Of a stretch of 64,000 nucleotides of DNA, positions 21,855 through 34,089 are shown piece after piece (the first letter of the stretch is position 1; each line of letters opens with the position of its first letter). This DNA is from Lytechinus variegatus. Taxonomy: Eukaryota > Echinodermata > Echinoidea > Temnopleuroida > Toxopneustidae. Where the stretch lies: NCBI RefSeq assembly GCF_018143015.1, contig NC_054741.1, positions 19,525,736 to 19,589,735 of the forward strand, read 5' to 3'. The translations under genes were made by a program, and so were the position numbers. Below the pieces are notes generated by a model that searched no databases, was not told the origin of the DNA, and saw nothing but the letters and a program-made list of their open reading frames with translations.

Positions 21855-23974
21855 ATGGGGTTTCAGGAGAGTCTTCGAAAGTTCCCAGTGATACTGCTTG
21901 TTATCCTGTTTGGGACTGGATCATGGGTGGCCATCAATGGTCTTTGGGTAGAACTGCCCCTCTTGGTATCATTGGGGATTCCAGAGGGGTACAATCTTGC
22001 CTCCTACCTAGTCATCATTATCCAGATTGCTAATATCGGACCCTTGATCTTCACCATCCTGAGTTACATCATGAAAGGCAGACGTCTTGAAGTTCCAGCC
22101 ATCTACATCATCCTTCCAATTGGTATCGTAGCGTGCTTGCTTCTTGTTTTCTTCTGGGATGTGACCACTTATGTTGGAGGGGTCTTACGAAGCACACCTC
22201 TACTTTCTCTGTCATTCTTCATATCCATCGTAGACTGTACTTCATCTGTGGCCTTTACACCTTTCATGTCCAGACTGAAAAGCATATATCTCACTTGGTA
22301 CTTTGTGGGAGAAGGATTCAGCGCCTTATTGCCAAGTCTGGTTGCATTGGGTCAGGGAGTTGGAAACGATGAGTGTGTTGCAAACTACACCTATGTGAAT
22401 GCCACTACAGGCCAGAATTGCACTATGTGGATGGGACAAACCATTCCTGCACGCTTCCCTCCAGAGGACTTCTTCTGGTTCCTCTTCGCTATGATGACTG
22501 TATCTCTCATCTCTTTCTTCCTCCTTAACACGCTTCCACTCGCCAAGCGAGAATATGTTGTAGATGCTCATGGCCAATCAGAATCGTCCGGCTCTGCCAA
22601 ATCCGTCTCTTCCTCGGACAGCATGTCTTTGAGTGCCAGTGGGAAGTATGCCAAACGTGAAGAAAATGATTTTGATGCTGTGGATGCTATGGATCTACCC
22701 AGTCCTACAAGCAAAGACCCAATGATTCCTAAACAGAGGAAATCTAAAGAAGCTTACGTTTACATTTTTCTGCTGCTTGGCTATGTGAATGCTCTCAGCA
22801 ATGGCATCCTTCCATCCATACAGAGCTACTCCTGTGGAGCGTATAGCTTCAATGCTTATCTCCTGGCAGCAACCTTGGGTAATGTAGCCAATCCTGTAGC
22901 CTGTTTCATTGTGATGCTGTTCCCTCAGAAGAGTCTGATCCTGGTAGGAGTGACTGCATTCTGTGGGACACTTATCAGCTCCTACTGCCTGGCAACAGCA
23001 GCACTAAGTCCTACACCACCGTTGCAAGATGAAATGGCCGGAACCGTCTTTGTGGTAAGACATCAACTTCAATTTGTTTCCAGTAAAAAAAAAATGCATC
23101 AAGCAAACTGAAGGTTAGGAATATTTAAGAAAGAAGAAAAAATGTGGCCACGGATGTACGGACCTGTGAAGAAACCTCATGAATTATGATAACTTGAAAG
23201 AGTAAAAAAGAATAGTTTTATAGAAAATATGGCATGAGTTCTAATTTGAATGCACTCCAGAGATTTAATTCATTGTATATTTTAGTTCAATTTATAGCCT
23301 TTATTGGTAATCCTTTGTTTCCCATGATCACTTGTTTATATTACTTGGTTATGTATATTGTTTATGTTTACAATGGATGATCTGGGGCCCCATCTTACAA
23401 AGAGTTACAATTGATCCAATCACTCTATGGAAATCCATCAGTGTCATAATTTTTTCTACAGGAAATGTGCAAAATGTCCTTTGTAAACAAAGGAGAACAC
23501 ACTGAACTGTCAAGAAATCAATGAATTTATGGATATGCATTCATATCTAGAAAGAAATTTGGGCAAACATGCATTTTCTATGTTGACTTTGCTGGCTTTC
23601 CATAGTGTAAGACGGGCCCCTGGTTTCATCTTGTAAGAATCAAAGATTTAAAGTCATTTCTTTGTTTCTTTCTTTTCATCCACCCACCGTTCCCCTCCCA
23701 TCTGCTGTTCTCTTTCCGTGGCTACAATAAACTCTTACTACAGGTGCTTGCTTGGATACTTGTCATGGGCCTCTTCACCTACACCAAGGCAACCATAGGC
23801 TGGATCCTTCGCAACGAACCCGACAATCGTAAGCTTCTCATTGGCTTCGGAGCCGTGACCCAGCTGGGTTCACTGGTCGGTGCCTGTATCATGTTTCCTC
23901 TCGTCAATGTCTATTACCTCTTCACTCCATACTATGCATCTCCATGCGATGGTTTTGAGGCTTGCCCGTCATAG
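21855..23974 (+). CDS. SLC52A: Riboflavin transporter, SLC52A family, first paralogue (two coding exons)
   Basis: Multipass plasma-membrane carrier for riboflavin uptake. Exons 21855-23054 and 23744-23974 join in phase 0 and encode 476 residues, close to the 445-469 of human RFVT proteins. Family hallmarks include GSWVAINGLWVELPLL (about 22-37), VDCTSSVAF near 126, VGEGFSALLPSLVALGQG near 151, and NALSNGILPS near 312. About eleven hydrophobic segments are visible. A Ser- and acid-rich loop spans about 231-298, and a predicted external loop has three N-glycosylation sequons (N177, N182, N188). The start was set by alignment with the second paralogue; the frame is open further upstream to 21705 but that part is not conserved. 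The single intron holds a GGGGCCC-ended MITE. No close AATAAA follows; the first clear one is near 27057. Confidence 0.93.
23384..23620. mobile_element. MITE with GGGGCCC ends in the transporter intron
   Basis: The left end GGGGCCCCATCTTACAAAG is matched by an inverted right end, GTGTAAGACGGGCCCC. Only about 15-20 terminal bases pair. It sits in the intron 23055-23743 of the first riboflavin transporter and should be removed by splicing. Confidence 0.6.
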
Positions 23975-25935
23975 CGTTTCTAGTAGTGTAGACTCTTGAA
24001 CAGCAGTTGAGCAAACAGTAAATGCCACTTGAAGGGTCAACAGTCCATTAAATGTCCATGACAGATATCATTCTTCATGTTTATTCATTGCAAAATTTGT
24101 TTACAACCTGAACAAGCAGGTTAGATTAATACAAAAGTTCAAATTTTGTTCAGCACGCAGTAGCTTATAGTTGCGTAAAAAAGGAACAATGAAATTATTT
24201 AATTGATCGCCCAAAGAAACATTTATGTTTAATGCATGTTTCTGATTATAAACATCATAAGCTATACAGAGTGAAGTTTGATATACTACCTTTCAACCAT
24301 TCATTACATGTATGAATTGCATGGCAAACTGTGGCAAGCCTTCAAGACATACATTGAAAACTAGCATTGTCTTCAAGGCATGCATGATAACATAGCTGTA
24401 GTTTTGCAAGTCTGTGAACTCTATCTAAAGTACCATTTTTTAAAAGAAACTGTTTACTGAGCAGCGGAAATAATCAACTTCCCCCATGCTAAGAAGTAGA
24501 GTGTGTAAATTTGCACTATAAAAATACATGTACATTCCACTATATGATGTGAAATCCACTTCATGTACTTAGTCTGCAAGAACAGATTCAAAATTGACAC
24601 TTTAACCATTTATACCATGTCTTGAGTGAAGACTACATGTCAGAGGCTCTGTCTGTGTCAGAGCCAACCACAGTACACAGTGAATCTAGTCTCACTACTT
24701 CAGACTCTGCATTGTGCACCATGCAAATTGCAAAAATCAAGGGTCTCTGCTTGTAGACTATCATGTACTAGTGATCTTGTGATGTACCTTTGACCTTGAC
24801 TAACCTTGAAGAACACCTTTGGTAATATGTATATATGTAGGTATTACTATGCAAATATTATTCAAGGAAACTGAATTCTGTTATATCATTGGAATCATGT
24901 TTATGACATCCATTCAGTTCTTTATGCAAGGATATACATGTAGGTGACACAACATTTGCTCCTGCAACAATTGCTCCTGGCATTATTTCGTCTGATGATG
25001 TAGGTTTAGGGTCAGGGTTGGAATAGAGCTTTATGTTGGATTTAGGGAAGGTCTTAGTGTTACATCCAGGGTTGAAGTTGGTCATTCCATTAATGTATGG
25101 CATTCACAGTGGAGCAATTGTCGCCAGAGCAAATGTCATTGAACCAAGATGTAGGTTTTAATATAGTTGCATGGTATGCACAATGAGGAGTATAGTTTCC
25201 ATTATGAAAGCATGGTATGATAGATTCTACATAGAATTATGTAGTAATTTATGTTTGGAAAAAAATAGAATATTCATGGAGTATGCTCGAAAGGTTCCTT
25301 ACATGCACATGTATGCATCCAGTTTTTGTATGGGATTTTTCTGTTTGGTTTCAACAACAGGATACTTGTTTTTTGGGGGTTTAAAGATTATAGTTGAATG
25401 CTGAAAGATGTGAATGTGTATGTTATTGAAATGGGAATATAGCATAACAATTATCATTACTATTATTGTCATTATATTTGCAGTATTAGTGAATTAGGTA
25501 ATCAAAGCAGTAACTGAAGGAAATGTTGATGTAGATATGCTTTCTGGTTTAGCGGGAGTGCCTTACATTATATATAAACCCAATTCTTCCCCTGTCCCCG
25601 AACACTCTGAAAACCCCAGCCCATCACAGGTTTTATAATGGAAAGTACTTATCCTAGAGTACTTTGATAACATTCAACAGAGTACTGCATTGTTATGTAT
25701 CTCAAATGATTCAATGTGTGAGATGATTCATTGTCATTTTGATATAAGGTTGTGAATTCCCTTCAATTTGCTCCAATGCACAATTTGAGTAAAATGTCTT
25801 TGGCAAACAATTTACTTAACAAATTCCTGACAGCTGAGTGCACAGAAATTTCTTGTCTTTTATTTAAACAACACCATTCTGTGTTTCTTATTTTTCTCCT
25901 TTAATTCAGTTACATTATTACCAAGGTCAGATCCC
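23975..25935. other. Downstream region, possible long 3' UTR
   Basis: No gene is recognised. If the first obvious AATAAA (about 27057) is used, this would be part of a 3-kb 3' untranslated region interrupted by the two MITEs at 25942 and 26678. That is inference only. The ORFs here are short and AT-driven. Confidence 0.3.
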
Positions 25936-25941
25936 CCATTA

Positions 25942-26341
25942 GGGCCGTCTGCACCATCCCGAGTTTTCAAATTAGCGCGTTATTTCTGATCCGGCAAATT
26001 ATCCCAACCTGAACAATCTCGAGATTATTTGCAATGGAGACGCAATTATCGCGCTAGTTCGTAGGATCAATCTCGAGATTGCATTCCCAAGTCAACTTGG
26101 GATTATTTGCAAAATAGCACGCTATTTTACGAATTATCCCACTAATTTGCAGGTGCAGACGCACTCGGGATTATCTATTCACGGCGTCAGACCATAATGC
26201 ATCGATGCCTCGCTCGAGCAGGAATCGCTCTTCTTGCGATGGTGGAGACGGGGTTTCTTGAATCTCGAGATTAATCGCGAAGAGGGCCAATAGTGATAAA
26301 ATCTCGAGATTGAGCAAATTCGGGATGGTGCAGCACCGTCT
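25942..26341. mobile_element. Harbinger-like MITE with TTA duplication
   Basis: The ends GGGCCGTCTGCACCATCCCG and CGGGATGGTGCAGCACCGTC form terminal inverted repeats with one small offset, and TTA flanks both sides (25939-25941, 26342-26344). ATCTCGAGATT palindromes recur inside, making it unusually CpG-rich for the region. It is 400 bases and non-coding. Confidence 0.75.
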
Positions 26342-26677
26342 TTAGTGACCTGTATTTTGGTGTTGGGTCACAAATGTTGGGGGGGGGGGGAGCAGTCACT
26401 TCAGAGAACTATGTGTTGACTCTCAGTTCCTTCTCCACCCCAACCATGCTGATGAACTTTGCCCACTGAAATTTTAAATTATCTGCTCTTTTGGGCAGCT
26501 CAGCTAAATTACTTTGCAATGCACATCAAATAGAAAAAATGGGGCTAAAGAACTGGTCTTTGGATAAAGATATGTTCAGCAGTGCAAGTATTGGATGATT
26601 GAATTTTAGATTATCCAGAAAATGTTGTTTCTGATCCCAATGAGTTTCAATGATTAACTAATGAATGAACTCAATTA

Positions 26678-26955
26678 AGGCTTGGTTCCACTGCACTTAT
26701 GGATGCAGAGAGGATGTAAAACGGAAAAGAATCTTGCCGTCTGTTGGAAAACGTTATGTATCTGTTATGTACTCTTTGCATACATGTTTCATACACTCTA
26801 TATCCATCGAGCATCCGTCCACTGTGATTTCATTGTTCGCCTATTTTGTCCATTGTCTGGAGCGGATGAAAACGGATGTAGCAACCCTAAAATTTTGCTT
26901 GTCCGCTATATCTGTTATAAATACGTTGTGTCCGTCGGCCAGTGGGACCAGGCCT
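26678..26955. mobile_element. Harbinger-like MITE with TTA duplication, 278 bases
   Basis: The left end AGGCTTGGTTCCACTG pairs with the right end CAGTGGGACCAGGCCT, and TTA flanks both sides (26675-26677, 26956-26958). The ORFs across 26665-26996 lie entirely within this element and are not genes. Confidence 0.75.
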
Positions 26956-26959
26956 TTAG

Positions 26960-27620
26960 ATTGAACTACAGTGAAAATATTGTTACAAAGTCTTGAAGTT
27001 GAAATACCGAGATGTATTGGTAGATATTACATTTACATCGTCCATGTATGCTTTCAAATAAAATATCAGAATCTAGATTTTATGGAAGCAGTATTCATGA
27101 ACTGTATCATCAATTTATGAAAATTCATTTATGTAAAAAATTATAGAAATATATGAAAATTGATCACAGATCTTTATATTTATATGAAAATTATTGTAAA
27201 AGATTGTTGCTGCTGTTTTTTGTAATTATTCTTGAATGCTTGGAATTTAAACTTGAGACAGGGTAAAATTGATAGCATAACTAATAATTTGGAGAGGATA
27301 ATTATTTATGACACTAAATTGGATTGAGATCTGATTATTGGTAGAACTTTTTATTACCAGTTTGTCTATTTTGTATTGTGTCTTTGGAGAGAGTTTTGAC
27401 CAAATTAATCTTTATTTGATTGAATCATTTGGTGCAAATTGCAATTTTCTTTACATATAATTATTATTTCGATTTATTTTAGCTTACTTGAAATGGTGTG
27501 TAATTTGTATTTTCACTTGATAATATGGTCAATCAAATTGTCATTATTTGTATCAGCTATGAATAGAGTAAAATTGAGTATCTTACGATGTGAAGATGGT
27601 GCTTATTTTAGAAGTTCATT
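26960..27620. other. AT-rich non-coding stretch
   Basis: No gene or repeat is recognised. An AATAAA near 27057 is the first clear polyadenylation signal downstream of the first riboflavin transporter. Confidence 0.4.
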
Positions 27621-27626
27621 TTTGTA

Positions 27627-27868
27627 CACTGCAAAAACTCTGGTGTTGATTTAACACCAGCCCAGAATCTATATATGTCCACACCAGAGAAGTATTGAAA
27701 CAACACCAGTTTGGAATCAAACTGATGGTGTTTTAATACTAATTGGTGTTGTATAAACACCTATTTGGTGTTAGACCAAAACAAAACTGGTGTTGTTTAA
27801 CACTTCTCTTGTGTGGACATATATAGATTCTGGGCTGGTGTTAAATCAACACCAGAGTTTTTGCAGTG
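27627..27868. mobile_element. MITE with CACTGCAAAAACTC ends, copy 1
   Basis: Inverted termini of about 65 bases begin CACTGCAAAAACTCTGGTGT and are nearly perfect. TA flanks both sides (27625-27626, 27869-27870), compatible with a Tc1/mariner-type target. GGTGTT or AACACC recurs throughout. Diverged copies lie at 51682-51920 and 57271-57511. Confidence 0.85.
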
Positions 27869-28329
27869 TACCAATGATTATGTGTATTGAAGGAATGAAG
27901 AAGGATGCATTATAATCTAGACAGAAAAAAAAATCACTTTAGATGGTTAAAAGATTTTCTAGATAGTGACTTGTTTTTCATTTAAATCTGAAATTATGGA
28001 ATTTTGAGTCATGTCTCTTGAAGTACTGTGAAACAATTATGAGATTATAGATTTAATCATTAAAGAGAGTGATGATTGAAATGATAAATACATAAATTAG
28101 TGTCTCTAATGTGTGTGTTTGTGTGTGAAACGGAACTTCTAATATATAAAATAGACCAGTTTTAGATTGCCTACTAAATGGGGGGGGGGGGGTATTCTTC
28201 CTTGATTGTTAAATGATTAATTTTTGGAATATTCAGATGTAATTTAGGTAATTTGAATTTTTCCTTGGTCAAGGTACTGTGCATTGATTAATGATTAATT
28301 GAATACATGTTGGGCTGTTGTACTGTTGA

Positions 28330-28516
28330 TATGTTTGAATTTGCCAGCGCCTTTTGAGGCTGCGATGAAGGTTAGAAATTCTCTCCAGGTAGTGGAAATT
28401 GTGCACTTTCGTGCAGGATCGAAACGAATACAATGACCAGGGTGATAATATGCTGAAAAGCGCTTTGAGCCATAAATGGAAAAGCGCTTTATAAAAAATA
28501 GCTATTATTATTATTT
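28330..28516 (+). mobile_element. SINE 3' fragment with ATT tail
   Basis: The sequence ends GCGCTTTATAAAAAATAGC and then an ATT repeat, the same 3' style as the SINEs at 14803 and 48329. No A or B box is evident, so only the 3' portion remains. Confidence 0.5.
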
Positions 28517-28614
28517 GCTGTTTTGGAAACCAATTTAATTGATTTGTAGATTGATTGAATATGATAGTTGATATTTATTAATTGAGTGAATATTATTGAT
28601 AAATGAATGACTGG

Positions 28615-28634
28615 TTGATTGATTGATTGATTGA
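28615..28634. repeat. GATT microsatellite
   Basis: About five GATT units adjoin the left edge of the family B MITE that follows. Confidence 0.8.
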
Positions 28635-28635
28635 T

Positions 28636-29725
28636 CACAGAGCAAAATGGTGAAAATTTCATCAAAATGGGATAACAAAGTTATTAAAGGTCAAGTCCAC
28701 CTCAGAAAAATGTTGATCAATAGAGAAAAATCAGACAAGCACAATGCTGAAAATTTCATCCAAATCGGATGTAAAATAAGAAAGTTATGACATTTCAAAG
28801 TCTCGCTTATTTTTAACAAAATAGTTATATGAACGAGCCAGTTACATGAATAAGAGAGTCGATGATGTCACTCACTATTTCTTTTGTTTTTTATTGTGTG
28901 AGTTATACACTATTTCAATTTTTACGAATTTTACGATTAGGACCTCCTTGCCTGAAGCACAAAATGTTAAAATAATGGAATTCCACGTGTTCAGGGAGGA
29001 ATGAAACTTCATTTCACATGACAATGAGGAGAAAATTAGAATATTTCATATAATAAAATACAAAAGAAATAGTGAGTGATGTCATCTGTTCCTCATTTGC
29101 ATACCGACCGAGATGTGCATATAACTGTTTTGTGAAATGAAGCGAAACTTTAAAATGCCATAACTCTTATTTTACATCCGATTTTAATGAAATTTTCAGT
29201 GTTATGCTTGTTGAATGTTTTTCTTTTTATTCAAATCAAGTTTTTGGGGTGGACTTGTCCTTTAAATTTCAAACTTAATAAATATTGTGTGAAAACAGTT
29301 GTATGCACATCGTCATGAATATTCATTAGGTGGGCTGATTATGTCACATCTCCACTTTCTTTTTTCTTATGTTATTACATGAAATCATAAATGTTTCATT
29401 TGTTCATACATGTGTAAATGATGTGTCTCCGTTATATAAGTTGCGGCAATAAATAACCAATGCACTTAATCAGTTGTCAATCCAAATGTTATAGTTCTTG
29501 GAAGAATTTTTTTTATAAACCTAAGTTTATATGATAAAATACAAAAGAACAAGTGGGGATATTATCATCATCAGCCCACCTAATGAATATATTTATGAAG
29601 ACATGCCTAGAACTGCATGTTTCACCGGAATAACTTCGTTGTTTGTTATCCGATTTTGATCAATTTTTCAGCATTTTGCTCTGTGAATTTTACTCTATTT
29701 CTTGAGAACATCCTGGACCATCCCT
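28636..29725. mobile_element. Family B TTAA MITE interrupted by a family A MITE
   Basis: Family B sequence runs from about 28636 to 28687 and resumes at 29262, ending GGACCATCCCT before TTAA (29726-29729). The left terminus is missing. The gap is exactly the family A element 28688-29261 with TTAA on each side, so family A inserted into a TTAA within family B. This gives relative age at this locus. Confidence 0.8.
28688..29261. mobile_element. TTAA-flanked palindromic MITE, family A, nested copy
   Basis: It begins AGGTCAAGTCCACCTC and ends GGGGTGGACTTGTCCT, flanked by TTAA at 28684-28687 and 29262-29265. Its length is 574 bases and the two halves are inverted copies. Confidence 0.85.
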
Positions 29726-29729
29726 TTAA

Positions 29730-30395
29730 TATAAACTCCATGAAAATGCCATTTTCTCATGAAATTTCTGAAGATGGAGCATGCCCGGATCCAACCCCCT
29801 GAGTTATCCTCGAATGTATTTACTATACAAGAGAATCCACGGGTCCCCCTTGTTCATTTACTTGACTTCGGCAACAATGCCATCGTTGTTTTCTTGAGAA
29901 TATATATGGGATTTTTTTAATTTTCATCTATTCTTGCTGTTATTGTTTGTTGTATGACCTTATCATTTCAAGCTTTATTTTTTTTAACTTATGTATATTT
30001 ATATTTGTTGTTAAGCGAAGTTTGCTGTTTGATACCCGATTGTATTTCTTTCATGCCACTGAAGGATACAAATAACGGTATCACGATATCAGGTTTCAGC
30101 TGCCGATTGCTTCTGCCGTTTGACCTCTCATCCTCTGTTTTGACAATAATTGATCTTCCACGACATGCATGGTCAACACTCCTCAAAACATTTAACTGCA
30201 GTGAAGGTTAATAGTGCAAGTTCACATAGTACATTCCTCCCTTGTTTTATCATTTTTAAACTACTCAGGAGTTATGATTTTAACAGGTGGTTGGGGTGTA
30301 AATCTGAATTAAAGCATGCACTTGGTGGCCGAATGAGACATGTCTACCAGTTGGCAACATGATAATGTGGGTGGGGTCTCATTATTGTCTTAATA
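29730..30395. other. Non-coding stretch
   Basis: Short ORFs between 29954 and 30362 have no recognisable family and lack splice context. No repeat is recognised. Confidence 0.4.
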
Positions 30396-30399
30396 TTAA

Positions 30400-30956
30400 A
30401 GAGATGGTCCGGGCGGAAAATATATCTGAATACATAGAGAAGAATTCACTGAGCAAAACTTTCATCAAAATTGGATAACAAATAATAAATTTATTGAAGT
30501 TTAAATCATAGCAATATTATGTGAAAATAGTCGTCATGGATATTCATTAGGTGGGCTGATGATGTGACATCCGCACTTTCCGTTTTCTTATGTTATTACA
30601 TAAAATCATTTTTTTTTCATACTTTTGTGAACAATATGTCTCCCTTACAATGAAATAAGTTGCAGCAATAAATATCTAATGCATTAAATCAGTTGTCGAT
30701 CCAATTCTTCTATTTCTTGGAGGAAAAAAAAATAAACCTTATTTCATATAATAAAATACAAAAGAAGTGGGGATGTGACGTCATCAGCCCACCTAATGAA
30801 TATTAATCAGGACTGTTTTCGCAAAATATGGCTAATTTTTAAATTCAATAACTTTTCTATTTGTTATCCGATTTAGATGAAATTTTCGGTATTTTGCTCA
30901 GTGAATAATTTTACTCTATTTATTAAGCTATAAATACTTTCAGCCCGGACATCCCT
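30400..30956. mobile_element. TTAA-flanked palindromic MITE, family B, complete copy
   Basis: It begins AGAGATGGTCCGGGC and ends GCCCGGACATCCCT with TTAA on both sides (30396-30399, 30957-30960). CATTAGGTGGGCTGATGATG occurs in the left half and its inverse in the right half. It has the same architecture and internal style as family A but different termini. Confidence 0.85.
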
Positions 30957-30960
30957 TTAA

Positions 30961-33900
30961 AGTTCGTGCATTATTATGGTATAAACTTTAAATCACATTG
31001 TTCAATCAACCCCAACTTTGGTGCTTAACGTCCTTTCAAATACATTATAATGGATACTACTGTTAATGATTCATTGGCTAAAAGCGATTGTTTGAGGATG
31101 TTATCTTAATCGTTTCCGTCAATTCAATTTTTTGCCCAAGTTCGAGTGAAGTTACAAAACACGATGATTTGGAGGACTTACCTAACACTGAATAAACGCG
31201 TCTCTTTATATTTGACTCTATTCTAGCTCTGGAAGTGCAATCGGCGGACAGTAACAATTCGGTTTTAATAATTAATATACGTCATCATTTAGCGGATCAA
31301 AATTGACATTCTTCACGAAAAAAATCCAGCAGTTGGATAACAATTCTTTCTGTATTATTAATTACGTGAGTCATTATTTCAACACATCAATCGTATCTAC
31401 TGGCAAACCAACAAGGTATGTGTTCAGAGCGTTCTACTCATTCTATGCATTTATGGTAACAATTTTTTTTTTCACAATCATTTCGATAATTAACATCGCT
31501 TGGATCATATTCTTTTGACTATTCATTCATGTTTCTTTCGCTTTTCGCATTTAATTTAAGTGTGTGAGACCATGAACATGCCAATTAGAATTGCATAATC
31601 CAACCACAGGCGAAGCTACATGGGACAGGAGGTGCCCCTACTTTGTCAATTAGTAGGTGAGAAAGAGAAAGAGGAGTAATATGAAAGAAAGAATAAAAAA
31701 AAGGAGATGATATGAAAATTGGATCTGGGTCGTATATTATGTATAATACCCCTTTTATCAAATCGGAAAAAATGACGTCACTTTTGGATCGTCTTTCCCT
31801 CTATAAAATTACCCTGGCATGCACCGCCCCTGAATCCAAAATCTGAAGAAGAAACAAAATTTGCTCCTAAACAAAGAGCTTTATTAATATGTCTTCTTGT
31901 ACATGTGTACTTTTCTGCACTTTTAAATTGTCGATTTATGTAATTAGTAAATGGCGATTCGTTGATATTTCAGTTTATGGTGTCTACCCCTTTTTAAGTG
32001 TTGCTGGGGGGGGGATCAATTGGTGAATATCAAATATCATTGTGTGTATATATGGATTCATGTATGTTAGTTGACTTTATATCTAAGAATCATAGACCCT
32101 CTTTCGTATGGTATTTGATCATTATTATAATGAGTTAAGATCAACATTAAAACAAATTCATGACCACAAAAAAAATTATTAGTTTTGACCATTTTTCAAA
32201 AATGTTAGACAACTTATCAGGAATGAATAGGGTAATGGTAGCATGTCACTGTATTACGTACAGTAAGTGGATTTGTGAAATCGAACCGGGAATCGAACAA
32301 CGATAAATTTATGGAATTCATCGATCTACTTGTTACCTTAATTTTTTGTTTTACATTTTAGTGAGGATTTTTATTCTAGTTTTGTTTGTAAATCAATTTA
32401 ATTTATTTCATGTGAGGAAATATTGCTTGCAGCAAGCTTATTCTGGAATATCATGTTGAACCAGGGAAGTGGGAGTTTACTTCATGACCCCCACCCCCCC
32501 CTTCCCTGGTCGAACTCATGATGGTATGAAATCTTTCTCTACTGATAAATTATTTCACATTTTTGAAATATCCCTTTTCTCTGCCTTTTTTCTTGGTCAT
32601 AGAACTTATTTTGGGACCCATTACCCCCAAACCCCTCTAGTACATCAGTCCCTAAACGAAACCATATTAATGCCGGTGAGAAAGTCATGCAAACAAAGGT
32701 CATTGTCTAATCATGAACATAAATTCAGTTATTTTCCTCGACCTTACATCACACCTCTTCCTCAACACCGGGCTTAACACATGGCTCAGTGACGGATATC
32801 TACGGGGGGATAGGGTTTAACCCAAGGTTTAACCCCTCCCCCTCCTCGCCGTTGTGCTGACAAGTAAAAAAAATGTGATGACCTATATACATTTCTCGGT
32901 TAACACCCCCCTCCTTGTTATTGATAAAAGTTAGGTCCGCCCATGCGGCTCACATATCAACACGTTACGTGTGAAATCGCAGGATTGCTGGTCGAACTTT
33001 AAAATATTCCATTTTCAAACGATCAACCTTTGATGGCCTGAATTGAACTAAATCTAGCACAAATAATAAGTTCCGCTTAATCGCAATGGTGCGATTTTGA
33101 ATTTGTCTAGGTTTTTTAGCAAAAACAAAAATGGTTATATAGGTTTCCTTCACATAGACATAGGTCTAATGACAAACTTCTGGGTTAAAATTGTTCTTGT
33201 TTGTTCATACATATAGGCCTATATGATTCTGAGCAAAAATGAAAGTGTTTCATTAAAAACACACAAGAATAATTTTGGGATATTATTTTGTCATTTTTCC
33301 CCAGTTACATATACATGTACCTCTATTGCTTTCGGAGTATCATTAATTTAGTGAATATCTAAATCCAGATCCACATTAAGTCTTCAAGAAAAAAAAAGTA
33401 TTTATTGATTCATTCGATTCGGTTCAGATGTTATTTATATATTCATTCATTTATATGCATGGCATATCGCATGCATGCATGGTCAAAATGTCACAATATG
33501 AATACAATGTAGTAGATGAAACAGATATTATGTAAAAAAAATATATAACACGAGTACAAGACGTAGGACATAAAATTAAAATGTTTAGTTCAATTGCTGA
33601 AAAACAAAGGGCATTTTCGTCGTTATACCATGGAGATATGAGATATGGCTACTACAGAACTCAACCCCTATTCCTTTTTTTTTACCCAACTCTCCATGGG
33701 AGGCATGAGGCCACAAAGTCGGCCGAAAGAATACCTTTGATCGCCATCATTCATGGGCACTGCTGGGAACGATTTTTTTTTTGCTGTGAGTGCTGAAGTA
33801 AATTTGACAAGCAAAAAAAGTGTTTACTAGAAAATGAAGATCGTTTTGTTTCCAAGATATTTGACAAGCGAAAAAAAATGGTTTTGTCCCCGCTACCAAG

Positions 33901-34030
33901 GGCCGTGCATCATTCCAGACAATCAAGGTATAGAATCTTTTATCAACTCTCTCCAGGGAAGGGTTGTCATTGGTCAGACCATGGTCAGACATTGTAAACA
34001 CTCTCACTGCAATACACGTGGTGTGTCGCA
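30961..34030. other. Intergenic stretch without a recognised gene
   Basis: AT-rich sequence. 31600-31830 has a possible degraded element with GGCGAAGCTACATGGG and GGCATGCACCGCCCC at its ends. Short ORFs at 31303, 32469, 33581 and 33747-34091 show no family resemblance. Nothing else is supported. Confidence 0.45.
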
Positions 34031-34045
34031 TGACCGCTCTGAAAG

Positions 34046-34075
34046 GGGGCTCTATAAAACCAGAGACGCCCTGAT
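34046..34075 (+). promoter_or_regulatory. Candidate TATA promoter
   Basis: GGGGGCTCTATAAAACCAGA contains a consensus TATAAAA in a GC-richer context, with an E-box-like CACGTG about 35 bases upstream. The second riboflavin transporter has a 3' splice site at 39178 in its 5' untranslated region, so it needs an upstream non-coding exon. This is a candidate site for that exon 5 kb upstream, but no link is shown. Confidence 0.25.
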
Positions 34076-34089
34076 AAAACCAGCCAAGC

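Noticed and set aside
26665-26996. Two plus-strand ORFs of about 100 codons
   Set aside because: They lie in a 278-base MITE with clear inverted ends and TTA duplication.
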